A stretch of DNA of 64,000 nt from Brevibacillus_H ginsengisoli (GTDB lineage: Bacteria; Bacillota; Bacilli; Brevibacillales; Brevibacillaceae): assembly GCF_050113715.1 (NCBI RefSeq), contig NZ_JBNJQR010000011.1:161927-225926 (forward strand), in the 5' to 3' direction. Below are positions 42,785-51,788 of the stretch, piece after piece. The notes beneath the pieces are model-generated. The model was not told where the DNA came from and did not search any database. It was given only the letters and a program-made list of their open reading frames with translations. The position numbers and the translations under genes are program-made. Position 1 is the stretch's first letter, and the number at the start of each line of letters is the position of its first letter.

Positions 42785-43930
42785 ATGTTTTCGACTCCGC
42801 TTGTAAAGGCTTACAACTTTTTTTATTTTTCTCTCTTATCCATTTTTATCTCATTTTTACCGGTATATCTTTCAACGCAAGGGATCAGTACCTCACGTAT
42901 TGGCGTCATCATCGGAATCGGCGCGTTTATTGGCATTCTGTCTCAGCCTTTTTGGGGCGTGATCAGTGACAAATATAAAACCATCAAGAAAATCATTTTA
43001 ATCACGCTTGGTATCTCTATCGGGGTTGGGGTGACGCTTTTTCAAACCTCATCGTTGGTCCCTCTGATGATCCTTGTTTTCTTGATGTATATCTTTTACC
43101 TGCCAACTGATCCGTTGACAGAGAGTCTCAACTATCAAATATCCCAGAAGCTTCAGGTAAGCTTTGGTTCCATTCGCATGTTCGGGGCCATCGGTTATGC
43201 CACGGCTTCCTTACTGGTAGGATTCGCTTCTGATTACTGGGGAATCCATAGTCTGGCTTGGTTGTTCGCGGGCTATGGTTTGCTCACCTTCGTCACTGGA
43301 CTGGCGTTACCAGACGCTCCTGCCGCGAGTAAACCCATCTCTCTTACCAGCTTGAAGCTGTTTGTCACCTATCCCAAGGCACTTTGGTTCTTCCTGCTCG
43401 TCTTGATTACGGCTCTGCCTCATCGGATGAATGACAGCTTCCTTGGCGTCTATATCCAAAGCCTCGGCGGCGGTACCTCACTCATTGGGCAAGCTTGGTT
43501 TATCGCAGCGATTTCAGAGGTTTTCTTTTTTGCCGTGAGCTATAAATTCTTACGCAAAGGGAAGGAACTGCAGCTGATCTCAATCGCTTCTGTACTGTAT
43601 ATGATTCGCTATTTCCTCTGTTCCATCGTGACGGAGCCTGAATGGGTGGTCTACCTTCAGCTCATGCAGGGAGTGACCTTTGTTGTATTTTATACGGCGG
43701 CGATCCAGTATTTGTACTTGGTTATTCCGGAAGAATGGAAAGCAACCGGGCAAACGATCCTCGCTATCCTCTTTTTCGGGATATCCGGTATTTTCGGTTC
43801 CTTTATTGGCGGGTGGGTATTTGATCGATTTGGCGGAGCCGCTCTTTACCAAACGATGGCCACACTCTCCCTCATCAGCTTCCTGTTTAGTTTGATGATT
43901 AATAAAAGGCTGCCGGTCAGTATCCACTGA
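42785..43930 (+). CDS. MFS transporter (LacY/MFS_1_like branch)
   Basis: Twelve-helix major facilitator protein, 381 aa. The short N terminus and the RIGVIIGIGAFIGILSQPFWGVISDKYKTIKK loop with FGSIRMFGAIGYATASLLVGF are typical of the MFS_1_like group (phenylpropionate/nucleoside/LacY-type). Substrate unknown. AAAGGA lies 8 nt before the ATG; a TATAAT box (42729-42734) lies about 50 bp upstream. The stop codon lies inside the following terminator hairpin. Confidence 0.9.
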   Translation: MFSTPLVKAYNFFYFSLLSIFISFLPVYLSTQGISTSRIGVIIGIGAFIGILSQPFWGVISDKYKTIKKIILITLGISIGVGVTLFQTSSLVPLMILVFLMYIFYLPTDPLTESLNYQISQKLQVSFGSIRMFGAIGYATASLLVGFASDYWGIHSLAWLFAGYGLLTFVTGLALPDAPAASKPISLTSLKLFVTYPKALWFFLLVLITALPHRMNDSFLGVYIQSLGGGTSLIGQAWFIAAISEVFFFAVSYKFLRKGKELQLISIASVLYMIRYFLCSIVTEPEWVVYLQLMQGVTFVVFYTAAIQYLYLVIPEEWKATGQTILAILFFGISGIFGSFIGGWVFDRFGGAALYQTMATLSLISFLFSLMINKRLPVSIH

Positions 43931-43950
43931 TCGACAGCCAATCTTTTTTA
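43907..43950 (+). terminator. Terminator of the MFS gene
   Basis: GGCTGCCGGTCAG / CTGATCGACAGCC stem (mostly paired) then T6. The hairpin overlaps the TGA stop codon. Confidence 0.8.
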
Positions 43951-43987
43951 TAGACTCTCTTATTCCTCTATATCAGCAGAAGCGAGT

Positions 43988-46111
43988 TTAAGTCTCACTC
44001 CCTGCGTGTTCCTCCCTTGCTTCTACAGATACAATAGTAAACTGTTTGAGCGAGTGCTCCAGATTCTGGGCCAGATTGGTCAGATGCTCGGTTGACTTGG
44101 CAATCATGTTCATGGAAGCGCTCTGCTCCTCGATTGCCGCAGAGATACTCTGCATTCCCGATGATGCCTGGGTAGAGGAAGCCGATACTTCTTCCGCAAA
44201 ATGAACTACTTCCATCGCACTTGGATTCATCCGACTGACCGCAACACTCACCCCTTCAATGTCACCTGCCACCTGATCAATCTGCTGTTCAATTTGATGG
44301 AACAAATCACCCGAATGATGGGCCGTCTGCAACCCTTGCTCCACCCGTTGACTGCCTTGATCCATTTGCGCTACGGCTTGCTTCGTGCTTCCTTGAATCT
44401 TGTCAACCAAAAGGATAATCTGTTGGGCGGCCTCATTCGTGCCTTCTGACAGCTTACGCACTTCACCGGCTACGACAGCAAAGCCTTTGCCATGTTCACC
44501 AGCGCGAGCCGCTTCAATGGCGGCATTAAGAGCAAGCAAATTGGTTTGATAAGCGATCTGTGTAATCGCGTTGGTCATCTCAGATATTTGGTGGGACAGC
44601 TGATTTAATTCCCGAATATTCTCTGCCGACCCTTTTACATAACCATGAATCTGCTGCATTTCTTCTATAATTGCCTCTATCGCCGTACGTCCGGTCTGAG
44701 CCTGCTTCTGCATCTTATTGGCTGACTCGGCGACCTGTTCGGCATTAGCTGCCACGACCCGAATGCCACTGGACAAATCCTCCGCCAGATTCAAGGTATG
44801 CTCCATTCGACCAACCTGTTGATCGGATGCCTCTACGACCTCCACAACGATATGAGCAATATGCTCGGTCGAAGCGGATACGTCGACTGTGTTGCCGTTG
44901 ATCTCCAGCGTTGAATGATTCAACGCGACCGCGGCTTCCTTCACCTGCGTGAGTATGTTGGTCAGGTTGGTTTGCATGTGCCCAAAAGCCCTGGCCATAT
45001 CGCCAATCTCGTCTTTGCGGCTGAGGTATGTAGGTTCCAATTGAAAACGTAAATCCCCCGCTCCAATTTGTTGAGTAGCCAACACCATTCGCTCTAACGG
45101 CTTGCGGAAGCTTCTGGCGGCCATTGTCGCGATTCCCCCCACGACCAATAGCACAATTCCGTCAAACAGCAATGCCGCGTCGCGGATTTTATTGGGTGCC
45201 TCCATGATTTCATCGATGTCCATTTCAGCAAGGATCGCCCAATTCATTTTGCCTACCTTAACGGGACTGTACGAAGCCATGACTGGATTTCCCCGGAAAT
45301 CAACCGCTTCCACTGTCCCTCCTTCTTGATTCGGCTGCAGGGCAGTATTGGCGACAGGCGTGTCCACCTTTAATTTCAGAAGAGTCTGCTCTTTGCTTGG
45401 CAAGTGCAGCTCATTTCGAAGCAGCTTGTCTTGTCCAAGCAAATAGATTTTCCCTGTTTGCCCTAGTCCTTCTCTTCTCTCCAGTTGTTGGGAGATATAG
45501 TCGGTTGAAACTTCTCCGACCAGCTGTCCAATCATTCGACCTTGTTCAAAAATCGGGGCGGACAGGAAAAGCGCTGGTTGATTGCCAGATGGTTCATACA
45601 GGCTGACGTCACTGAGTTCAACGCTTTGTGATTTTGCACTTTTGGCGATGATTTGTCCAAAAGCTGTATCTTTCTGCGGCCCAGCGAGCAGATTGGATCC
45701 GAAATCCGCTTGCGGCCTAGCTTCAAAAATAATGTCACCCTCTTCGTTCAGCAAATAAAAATTAGCAAACCCGTAGCGAGTCTGAATCATTTTGATTTCT
45801 TTGCCTGCTTGAACCTCCAAGTCCTGATAAGCTGGATCGGTTCTTCCCTTCCGCCACACTTTCTCGAAATCAAACACCATCTGAATAATGGAGGAATTGC
45901 TGGCCACAGATTCGAGATTCTTGGCCCGTTCGCTAAAGTAGCTCTCTACTTGTTCCTGGCGGCTATTACGTATGGCCTCCAAGAAAGTGGAGCTGCTTTT
46001 AAGCAGTTCTTGTTTGCTTTGGCTATACGCAAAAAATCCCGCCGCAGTGAGAGGCAACGTGCCTACAAGCAGAAGGATAAGCAGTAATCGTGTTCCAATT
46101 TTCATAAGCAT
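43988..46111 (-). CDS. Methyl-accepting chemotaxis receptor (dCache type)
   Basis: Full-length membrane chemoreceptor, 707 aa. First membrane helix at residues 5-25, extracellular sensing domain of about 270 residues consistent with a double Cache fold (VSLYEPSGNQPALFLSAPIFEQGRMIGQLVGEVS near 175), second helix near 290-315, HAMP domain, then the cytoplasmic coiled coil with tip motif QTNLLALNAAIEAARAGEHGKGFAVVAGEVRKLSE. Start 46111 follows AAGGGGGT. Ligand unknown; dCache receptors often bind amino acids. Confidence 0.94.
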   Translation of the reverse strand: MLMKIGTRLLLILLLVGTLPLTAAGFFAYSQSKQELLKSSSTFLEAIRNSRQEQVESYFSERAKNLESVASNSSIIQMVFDFEKVWRKGRTDPAYQDLEVQAGKEIKMIQTRYGFANFYLLNEEGDIIFEARPQADFGSNLLAGPQKDTAFGQIIAKSAKSQSVELSDVSLYEPSGNQPALFLSAPIFEQGRMIGQLVGEVSTDYISQQLERREGLGQTGKIYLLGQDKLLRNELHLPSKEQTLLKLKVDTPVANTALQPNQEGGTVEAVDFRGNPVMASYSPVKVGKMNWAILAEMDIDEIMEAPNKIRDAALLFDGIVLLVVGGIATMAARSFRKPLERMVLATQQIGAGDLRFQLEPTYLSRKDEIGDMARAFGHMQTNLTNILTQVKEAAVALNHSTLEINGNTVDVSASTEHIAHIVVEVVEASDQQVGRMEHTLNLAEDLSSGIRVVAANAEQVAESANKMQKQAQTGRTAIEAIIEEMQQIHGYVKGSAENIRELNQLSHQISEMTNAITQIAYQTNLLALNAAIEAARAGEHGKGFAVVAGEVRKLSEGTNEAAQQIILLVDKIQGSTKQAVAQMDQGSQRVEQGLQTAHHSGDLFHQIEQQIDQVAGDIEGVSVAVSRMNPSAMEVVHFAEEVSASSTQASSGMQSISAAIEEQSASMNMIAKSTEHLTNLAQNLEHSLKQFTIVSVEAREEHAGSET

Positions 46112-46228
46112 AGACCCCCTTTTCCAGTGCAAGCGACTATCTATTCTGTATATTCAGTATATTATACACTATCATAAGAGTCAGTAAAGTTAAAAAAAGG
46201 CGGTCTATGCTTATTCTCACACGTGCTT

Positions 46229-46702
46229 TTATTGAATTTCTCGAATCATGGCAATCTCGTCACAGACGGGTAGCTTGGAGCAGTTAATGCAATCCTTCCA
46301 GACCTTCTGCGGGAGAGATTCCTTGGCTACAATTTGAAATCCACACTTCTCAAAGAATTCCTTCTGATAGGTAAGAGACAACACGCGATATATCCCAAGC
46401 TGTCCGCATCTCTCAATGAGCGAAAGCACCAGATGTTTCCCGATTCCTTGACCTTTGGCGGTTTCGGCAATCGCTAGGGAACGAATCTCCGCAAGATCCT
46501 CCCACAAAATATGCAACCCTGCCACACCTACTACTTTATCGCCGTCAAACGCTACAATAAAGGACTGCAGATTCTCACAGACGGACAGCTTGGTTCTTGG
46601 GAGCATCAGCCCTTTTTGTGCATAATCATTGATAATACTCAGCATTTGATCTACATCTTTCATGGTTGCGTGGCGAATGGTAAGCGCCTTGGTCAAGCTC
46701 AT
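46229..46702 (-). CDS. GNAT N-acetyltransferase (ArgA-like)
   Basis: 157-aa Gcn5-related acetyltransferase. Acetyl-CoA-binding motif A is visible as AIAETAKGQGIGKHLVLSLIERCGQ near 78. The C-terminal LPQKVWKDCINCSKLPVCDEIAM with clustered Cys is typical of the short ArgA-like N-acetylglutamate synthases in Firmicutes. An arginine biosynthetic role is plausible, but no arg gene is adjacent. GGGGAG lies upstream of the ATG. Confidence 0.85.
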   Translation of the reverse strand: MSLTKALTIRHATMKDVDQMLSIINDYAQKGLMLPRTKLSVCENLQSFIVAFDGDKVVGVAGLHILWEDLAEIRSLAIAETAKGQGIGKHLVLSLIERCGQLGIYRVLSLTYQKEFFEKCGFQIVAKESLPQKVWKDCINCSKLPVCDEIAMIREIQ

Positions 46703-46884
46703 CTGTTTCTCCCCACTTTCTGACTCGCAATCTATTCAATACGAATATTTATGCGTAATAATATATAAATATACATACCCAACGCGAATTCGTCTAGCCC
46801 TTTTTTTCCTGCAGATTATCGATTTGTCAATCAAATCCAGCCAATCAAACAGTATGTTATAATAGAAAGAACGGGGGTGTGCGT

Positions 46885-47475
46885 ATGACGACACGAAGAG
46901 AACGCAAGAAAAAAGAAACTCGCCTAAAAATTTTTAACGCATCCATCAAGCTGTTCAAGCAGCATGGCTTCGATGCGACAACCATTGACATGATTTCAGA
47001 AGAAGCGGATGTGGCGCGCGGAACCATCTTTTTGCACTTTACATCGAAGGAAGCCATTCTGGCCAACTGGGGCTACGAACGGCTGCAGGAAATCGAGGAG
47101 CGGCGAGACGAGTGGGATTTCGGGGACAGCTGCAAGGCAAAAGTCCTTCGCATTTATACGATTATGAATGAGGTTAATTTGCAGAATTACGATTTTATCA
47201 AGGTATTGATCGAGTCCTCGATGAAGCATCGGAAGGTTCTCGAATCGGACAAGAATGTGTATTTCGAGCTTCGCGGTTTATTTGCCGATCTCTTAGAGGA
47301 AGCTCAGGAGAAAGGGCGTATTAAAACGAAGTTCAACCCCTTGGTTGCGGCGAATATGCTGGAGAACATTTATTACAACGCGCTGTACGACTGGGTTCGC
47401 TCAGATGGCGCGTGGCCGTTGGAAGAGATTATGGAAGAGAAGGTTTCCATCGTATTTGAAGGGCTGGATGCTTAA
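46885..47475 (+). CDS. TetR/AcrR-family transcriptional regulator
   Basis: 196-aa repressor. N-terminal HTH reads KIFNASIKLFKQHGFDATTIDMISEEADVARGTIFLHFTSKEAILANW (about residues 12-60). The C-terminal helical ligand domain is unassigned. Start 46885 is chosen because GGGGGTG lies 6 nt upstream; the in-frame GTG two codons earlier touches that site. Target genes are unknown; a divergent acetyltransferase lies 180 bp away. Confidence 0.92.
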   Translation: MTTRRERKKKETRLKIFNASIKLFKQHGFDATTIDMISEEADVARGTIFLHFTSKEAILANWGYERLQEIEERRDEWDFGDSCKAKVLRIYTIMNEVNLQNYDFIKVLIESSMKHRKVLESDKNVYFELRGLFADLLEEAQEKGRIKTKFNPLVAANMLENIYYNALYDWVRSDGAWPLEEIMEEKVSIVFEGLDA

Positions 47476-47494
47476 GGGCAACCGGCCCTTTTTA
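47474..47494 (+). terminator. Short terminator after the TetR gene
   Basis: AAGGGC / GCCCTT stem with a 5-nt loop and T5; overlaps the stop codon. Confidence 0.65.
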
Positions 47495-47645
47495 CCTGAA
47501 TGGCCCTCATCCGCATTTACAAGAAGTTGTTAGCTTGCGATAACTAGCCACTTCCCCTATGATGGAGGATGAAACAAAACGGTCAGATTTATTTTTATGA
47601 ACACGTCGAGGCGTTTTTCACAGTAAACAATGGAGGTTACACCAA

Positions 47646-50141
47646 TTGGGAACACATATAAAGCGTGAAGATATCGAGTTGTTGGCGCCAGCCGGTAACT
47701 GGGATTGTTTAAAAGCCGCTGTCGCGAACGGCGCTAATGCCGTCTATTTCGGGGTCGAAAAGTTTAATGCCCGTGCCAGAGCGGAGAATTTCACCATGGA
47801 TGAATTGCCAGAGATCATGTCATACCTTCATCTGTATGGCGTCAAAGGCTTTCTAACGTTTAATATTCTTGTGTTTGAGAACGAGTTGGAGGATGCCCGC
47901 CAGCTGATTGATGCCTGCATCCAGGCTGGTGTGGACGCTGTGATCGTGCAAGACTTAGGGCTAGTCAAATTGATCCGCGAAATCTCCCCTGACTTCCCGA
48001 TTCACGGTTCTACCCAGATGACGATTACTTCACCAGAAGCTGTCGAATTCACCAAACCATATGATATGGAACGTGTCGTACTGGGACGCGAGAATTCACT
48101 CAAGGAAATCAAGACGATTGGGGATAAAGCGAAGCTCCCGATGGAGGTTTTCGTTCACGGTGCGCTCTGCGTCTCTTACTCTGGGCAGTGCCTCACTTCC
48201 GAGATGTGGGGTGGACGCTCCGCCAACCGCGGCGAATGTGCCCAAGCCTGTCGCTTGCCTTATGATTTGATCGTCGATGGACAACGCAAAGAAATGGGCA
48301 ACATCGCCTACCTGCTCTCCCCGAAGGATTTGGCCGCACTCGACATTGTGCCTGAGTTGATTGAAGCTGGAGTTACTTCCTTTAAAATTGAAGGACGGTT
48401 GAAATCTCCGGAGTATGTGGCCAATGTGGTAAGCAAGTATCGGACCGCGATCGACCGCTATTTTGAAGGCAAAAATACGGCCCCGAGCAAAGAGGAGCTT
48501 CGTGAGCTTCAGCAAAGCTTCTCCCGCGGTTTCACCCATGGTTTCTTACAAGGGACGAACAACAAGACCCTGCTGGATGGCTCTTTTCCAAAAAGCCGTG
48601 GGGTGTATCTGGGAACTGTTAAAAAAATCGTTAACCACTCGATCCTCGTTGAACTGGAAAGCCCTTTGAAACGCGGAGACGGGATTGTGTTTGACGCAGG
48701 CGATCCGACCCAAAAAGAAGAAGGCGGTCGCGTATACGACATTTTAAACAGAGGCACTAAAGTAGAAGGAACGGTTGAAAAAGGCTTGTACGAAATTGTC
48801 ATGGGACGCAACGATGTGAAGCTGGGACGTATCCACGTTGGCGATCGGGTGTGGAAAACCAATGACCCTGAGCTGGATAAACGACTTCGCAAATCGTTCG
48901 AGACCGTGAAGCCTTATCATACGCAACCACTCCAGGTCCATGTAACGGGACGTATTGGTGAAGCGTTGGTCACCACATGGGTAGACCCTGAGTTCAACCT
49001 TGCCGTCACCATCCGCTCCGAGAGACAGTTAGAGGAAGCGATCAAGCGCCCTCTGACCCATGAGACTTTATTTGATCAATTCAACCGACTGGGTGGCACC
49101 GTATATCATCTCGAGGCGGATGATTTGACCCTCGAATTAGAAGGGAATCTAATTGTTCCCGTCAGTGAATTAAATCGGATGCGCCGTGATGCCGTTGATG
49201 AGTTGATTCGTTTGCGAACCAAGGCGCGCCCTTATGTGAAACGGGATGTGAACGTTTTAGACGATGTGCCAGCCAACCGAACCATTACGGCTAAACCAAA
49301 TCTGACAGCACTTTGCCGCTCGCTGGAACAATTGGAAGCTGCCGCTCAGACGGAAGTTGATTTCTTGTATGCTGACTTCGAGTTTGTGAAACAGTATCCC
49401 AAAGCGGTAGAGATCGCTCACCGTTACAATAAAAAAATTGCCCTTGCCACCATGCGGATTCATATGCCTGACGAGAACGGCGTCCTTGAGTTGATCGCCC
49501 GAAGCAAGCCGGATGCCATCCTGATTCGCAATACAGGTGCGCTTTATTACTATCTGTCACGCCAGCAGGAGCTCAATATCCCGTTGATCGGCGATTTCTC
49601 CTTGAATGTGGCGAATCATAAAGCGGTATCTCTTTTCCTGGAATCGGGTCTAGAGCAAGTTACTCCGTCGTATGACTTAAATATCCAGCAAATGCTTGAT
49701 CTGCTTCAGCATTCAGACGCTTCTCGGCTCGAAGTGGTCATTCACCAACACATGCCGATGTTCCATACCGAACATTGTGTATACTGCACGTTCTTAAGTG
49801 AAGGAACCGATCATACGAACTGCGGCACACCATGTGAGACCTCGCGTATTTCCTTGGAGGACCGTGTCGGCTTCTCCCACCCGGTGCGTGTGGATACGGG
49901 ATGCCGTAACACCGTATATAACGCGATTGATCAGTCTGGTGCTGAGTACCTGCCAGAGTTCAAAAAGCTTGGGGTAGGCAGCTACCGTGTAGAATTCCTC
50001 GAGGAAGAGCCTCGGCGCGTTCAAGAAGTGATTGCTCTTTATGGCAAAGCACTGCGCGGTGAAGTGAGCGGAACCAAGGTTTGGAAAACATTGAAAGCAA
50101 CCAATCAGCTTGGCGTTACACGCGGACAGCTGACCAAATAA
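47646..50141 (+). CDS. U32 peptidase-family protein with DUF3656 (RlhA-like)
   Basis: 831-aa protein. The N-terminal U32 domain starts IELLAPAGNWDCLKAAVANGANAVYFG; the U32 signature HGALCVSYSGQCLTSEMWGGRSANRGECAQACRLPYDL (near 170-207) carries Cys that ligate an Fe-S cluster in characterised relatives. A DUF3656-type middle domain follows, and the last 280 residues look like a second U32-like TIM region with CVYCTFLSEGTDHTNCG. RlhA of E. coli hydroxylates 23S rRNA; this could do the same or modify tRNA. TTG start with GGAGG 12 nt upstream. Confidence 0.9.
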   Translation: MGTHIKREDIELLAPAGNWDCLKAAVANGANAVYFGVEKFNARARAENFTMDELPEIMSYLHLYGVKGFLTFNILVFENELEDARQLIDACIQAGVDAVIVQDLGLVKLIREISPDFPIHGSTQMTITSPEAVEFTKPYDMERVVLGRENSLKEIKTIGDKAKLPMEVFVHGALCVSYSGQCLTSEMWGGRSANRGECAQACRLPYDLIVDGQRKEMGNIAYLLSPKDLAALDIVPELIEAGVTSFKIEGRLKSPEYVANVVSKYRTAIDRYFEGKNTAPSKEELRELQQSFSRGFTHGFLQGTNNKTLLDGSFPKSRGVYLGTVKKIVNHSILVELESPLKRGDGIVFDAGDPTQKEEGGRVYDILNRGTKVEGTVEKGLYEIVMGRNDVKLGRIHVGDRVWKTNDPELDKRLRKSFETVKPYHTQPLQVHVTGRIGEALVTTWVDPEFNLAVTIRSERQLEEAIKRPLTHETLFDQFNRLGGTVYHLEADDLTLELEGNLIVPVSELNRMRRDAVDELIRLRTKARPYVKRDVNVLDDVPANRTITAKPNLTALCRSLEQLEAAAQTEVDFLYADFEFVKQYPKAVEIAHRYNKKIALATMRIHMPDENGVLELIARSKPDAILIRNTGALYYYLSRQQELNIPLIGDFSLNVANHKAVSLFLESGLEQVTPSYDLNIQQMLDLLQHSDASRLEVVIHQHMPMFHTEHCVYCTFLSEGTDHTNCGTPCETSRISLEDRVGFSHPVRVDTGCRNTVYNAIDQSGAEYLPEFKKLGVGSYRVEFLEEEPRRVQEVIALYGKALRGEVSGTKVWKTLKATNQLGVTRGQLTK

Positions 50142-50158
50142 TGGGGGGAGATTCACAC

Positions 50159-50389
50159 ATGAGCAATTTGCAAGAAGCTACTCAAGAGAACTTGGAGATT
50201 ATTATTGAAGGAATCAAGCAAAAACTGAACATGGCCAACACAGCCGTTATGAGACCAGAGGATTTTGACCTGGCCAACTACGACGACCTGCTGTATATGT
50301 ACAACATGGTGCAAAAAAAGCCATCGTTTAGCATTAACGAGATGACCGCTATTGTTGAAGAGTTGGGTGGGTTTCGTAAGCAAAAATAA
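50159..50389 (+). CDS. DUF1128 family protein (YfkK-like)
   Basis: A 76-residue acidic protein of unknown function found across Bacillaceae. The family core PEDFDLANYDDLLYMYNMVQKK is present. The start at 50159 is chosen because GGGGGGAG lies 8 nt upstream; a frame extension into the U32 gene is spurious. 17 bp after the U32 gene, so the two are probably co-transcribed. The TAA stop is directly followed by hairpin element copy D. Confidence 0.9.
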   Translation: MSNLQEATQENLEIIIEGIKQKLNMANTAVMRPEDFDLANYDDLLYMYNMVQKKPSFSINEMTAIVEELGGFRKQK

Positions 50390-50515
50390 AAGAGTTTTGT
50401 CCCTTTACCCCCTCTCATCGGGGGGCCGAAACGCGCTCTGTGGAAGTTCGCAATGAAGATGAGAAGTCCGCTCCAGTCAATTCCAAGGAGGCTAGAAGCG
50501 GACAAATCTCTTTTA
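50390..50515 (+). repeat. Dispersed hairpin element, copy D (short)
   Basis: A 126-bp deletion form: outer arms AAGAGTTTTGTCC / GGACAAATCTCTT, with TGGAAGTTCGCAATGAAG and AGTCCGCT / AGCGGAC retained, but the inner GGGAGTCGCC hairpin missing. An extra CCCCCTCTCATCGGGGGG hairpin sits in the 5' arm. Begins on the base after the DUF1128 stop. Confidence 0.85.
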
Positions 50516-50542
50516 TTAGCAGTAGGTTGAGCGTTTAAAGCA

Positions 50543-50585
50543 AAGAAGTCGATCACGTCAACTGACGTGATCGACTTCTTTTTTA
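50543..50585 (+). terminator. Strong intrinsic terminator
   Basis: An 18-bp perfect stem (AAGAAGTCGATCACGTCA and its complement, 2-nt loop) followed by T6. Ends the U32-DUF1128 transcript after it has read through copy D. Confidence 0.9.
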
Positions 50586-50621
50586 TAATATTGGAATGTT
50601 CAATTGCTTAAACCAGCTAGA
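50583..50621 (-). repeat. Shortened tail module of element copy E
   Basis: On the minus strand AGCTGGTTTAAGCAATTGAACATTCCAATATTA; shares the AACATTCCAATATTA end with copies B and F but lost the GCTTACGCGAATGG core and one stem arm. Confidence 0.6.
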
Positions 50622-50816
50622 GAAGAGATTTCGTCCACTCTCCGCTCATTTTAAGCGAAACCAAGCGCAGAGAACGCAGGAAGGAAAAGAGTCGGCATTC
50701 TTTACCTCAGTGAGAAGCCAAGTGATTTTCTTGTCGACTCCCTTCCGTAGTGAACGGAGCGGACAGCAAATGCTACCAGCGAGCTTAAACAGAGCATAGA
50801 GGGACGAAGTCTTTTC
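50622..50816 (-). repeat. Dispersed hairpin element, copy E (minus)
   Basis: About 195 bp, minus orientation. It begins on the base after the TGA stop of the minus-strand gene at 50817-51056. Read on the minus strand it is about 85% identical by eye to copy F, with outer arms AAAAGACTTCGTCC / GGACGAAATCTCTT and inner GAGTCG / CGACTC. Confidence 0.9.
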
Positions 50817-51056
50817 TCATGTAGGCACAACCTCTTCCCGATGCTCCTGCCCATTGGACTGAAGCTTAGTTGGACAGAAATGATCGTCCCCGATGATTTG
50901 GATTTGCATGATGGGATAATTGGTTTGGATTGTTAGCCGGATATCTTCCAGGAGAGAACACAGCACTTCCTCCTGAATCCGTTGATCAAACGAAAGCCGC
51001 ACATCGATCTCATACGGGTAGGGATTGGGATTCTGCTTGGCGTCCATATTGCGCAC
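50817..51056 (-). CDS. Hypothetical protein, 79 aa
   Basis: Not recognised. Soluble alpha/beta pattern with Pro-rich start (NPNPYPYEIDVRLSFDQRIQEEVLCSLLEDIRLTIQ) and one CP pair. GTG start with AAGGAGG 9 nt upstream makes translation likely. Single gene between element copy E (which abuts its stop) and an ECF transporter gene on the same strand. Confidence 0.6.
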   Translation of the reverse strand: MRNMDAKQNPNPYPYEIDVRLSFDQRIQEEVLCSLLEDIRLTIQTNYPIMQIQIIGDDHFCPTKLQSNGQEHREEVVPT

Positions 51057-51105
51057 AGCATCGCTCCTCCTTCGATAACTATCATAGGTATATCGTTCCT
51101 ACTCC

Positions 51106-51663
51106 TTATGAGTTTATGCGTTTCACTCTGGTATATAAAAACAATAACGGAATACCCAACATGGCAATCATCACGGTATTAGCAGTCGCTGAGCCAAACC
51201 CCCATTGAAAAACCGCCATCTGAAAATCATAATCAGACAAACACACGTCGACTAAGGCTGCCACAATTAATCCAACATAGTTTCCAATGACAGACAGGAT
51301 GATAAACATGACATAGTGGATAAGATGGATCTCTCCTTTTTTCGGCGCAAATCCTGGAACCAAATAGAGCAGTCCAATCACAGCACCAATAATGCCGTTG
51401 CCAATGCTCCAATTCCACCAGTAGTCTCCTGTCAGAATATCTACTCCTATATTTCCTAAGAAGCCCATGAAGAAACCAAATAACGGCCCCTCAATTGCCG
51501 CATAAGCCGCTAATATCGCAACGGCTGGTCGAAAGCTTTCTAAAGGGCAAATGTGTTCCGTCAAATGGGAAAGGATCGCGTATACAATGGTTACAATGAG
51601 AAGCGTGAGGAATCTCTTGTAGTGAGTTTTCAAGTTCATATCCTCCCAGCGGAATTCGGGCAT
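51106..51663 (-). CDS. ECF transporter S component-like membrane protein
   Basis: 185 aa, about five to six hydrophobic helices. The layout and motifs (RPAVAILAAYAAIEGPLFGFFMGFLGNIGVDILTG) match substrate-binding S components of group II ECF vitamin importers (COG4720 type). The EcfAA'T module is not in this window. The start is uncertain: an ATG near 51639 is only 2 nt from GGGAGG, while an in-frame TTG two codons later is better spaced. Substrate unknown; no riboswitch is visible upstream. Confidence 0.8.
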   Translation of the reverse strand: MPEFRWEDMNLKTHYKRFLTLLIVTIVYAILSHLTEHICPLESFRPAVAILAAYAAIEGPLFGFFMGFLGNIGVDILTGDYWWNWSIGNGIIGAVIGLLYLVPGFAPKKGEIHLIHYVMFIILSVIGNYVGLIVAALVDVCLSDYDFQMAVFQWGFGSATANTVMIAMLGIPLLFLYTRVKRINS

Positions 51664-51726
51664 TTCTACATTACATTCTACTTACCCCAAACACACCGAA
51701 ATAAAACCGAATTTTTTCACAATACA

Positions 51727-51776
51727 TAAGCCCCAAAGGGAGACCTGCATACACCGGTATCCCTTTGAGGCTTTGA
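51727..51776 (-). terminator. Hairpin downstream of cimA
   Basis: AAGCCTCAAAGGGATACCGG / CAGGTCTCCCTTTGGGGCTT arms form a long imperfect stem on the minus strand, 13 bp after the cimA stop. T run is weak. Confidence 0.6.
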
Positions 51777-51788
51777 TCGCTTGATTTT

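Noticed and set aside
47569..47661. A 30-codon frame overlapping the U32 start
   Set aside because: GGAGG touches the ATG with no spacer, and the frame overlaps the U32 gene start; most likely chance.
51664..51788. A vitamin riboswitch upstream of the ECF S component
   Set aside because: The region shows only the cimA 3' hairpin and AT-rich sequence; no thiamine, cobalamin or FMN aptamer motif is visible.
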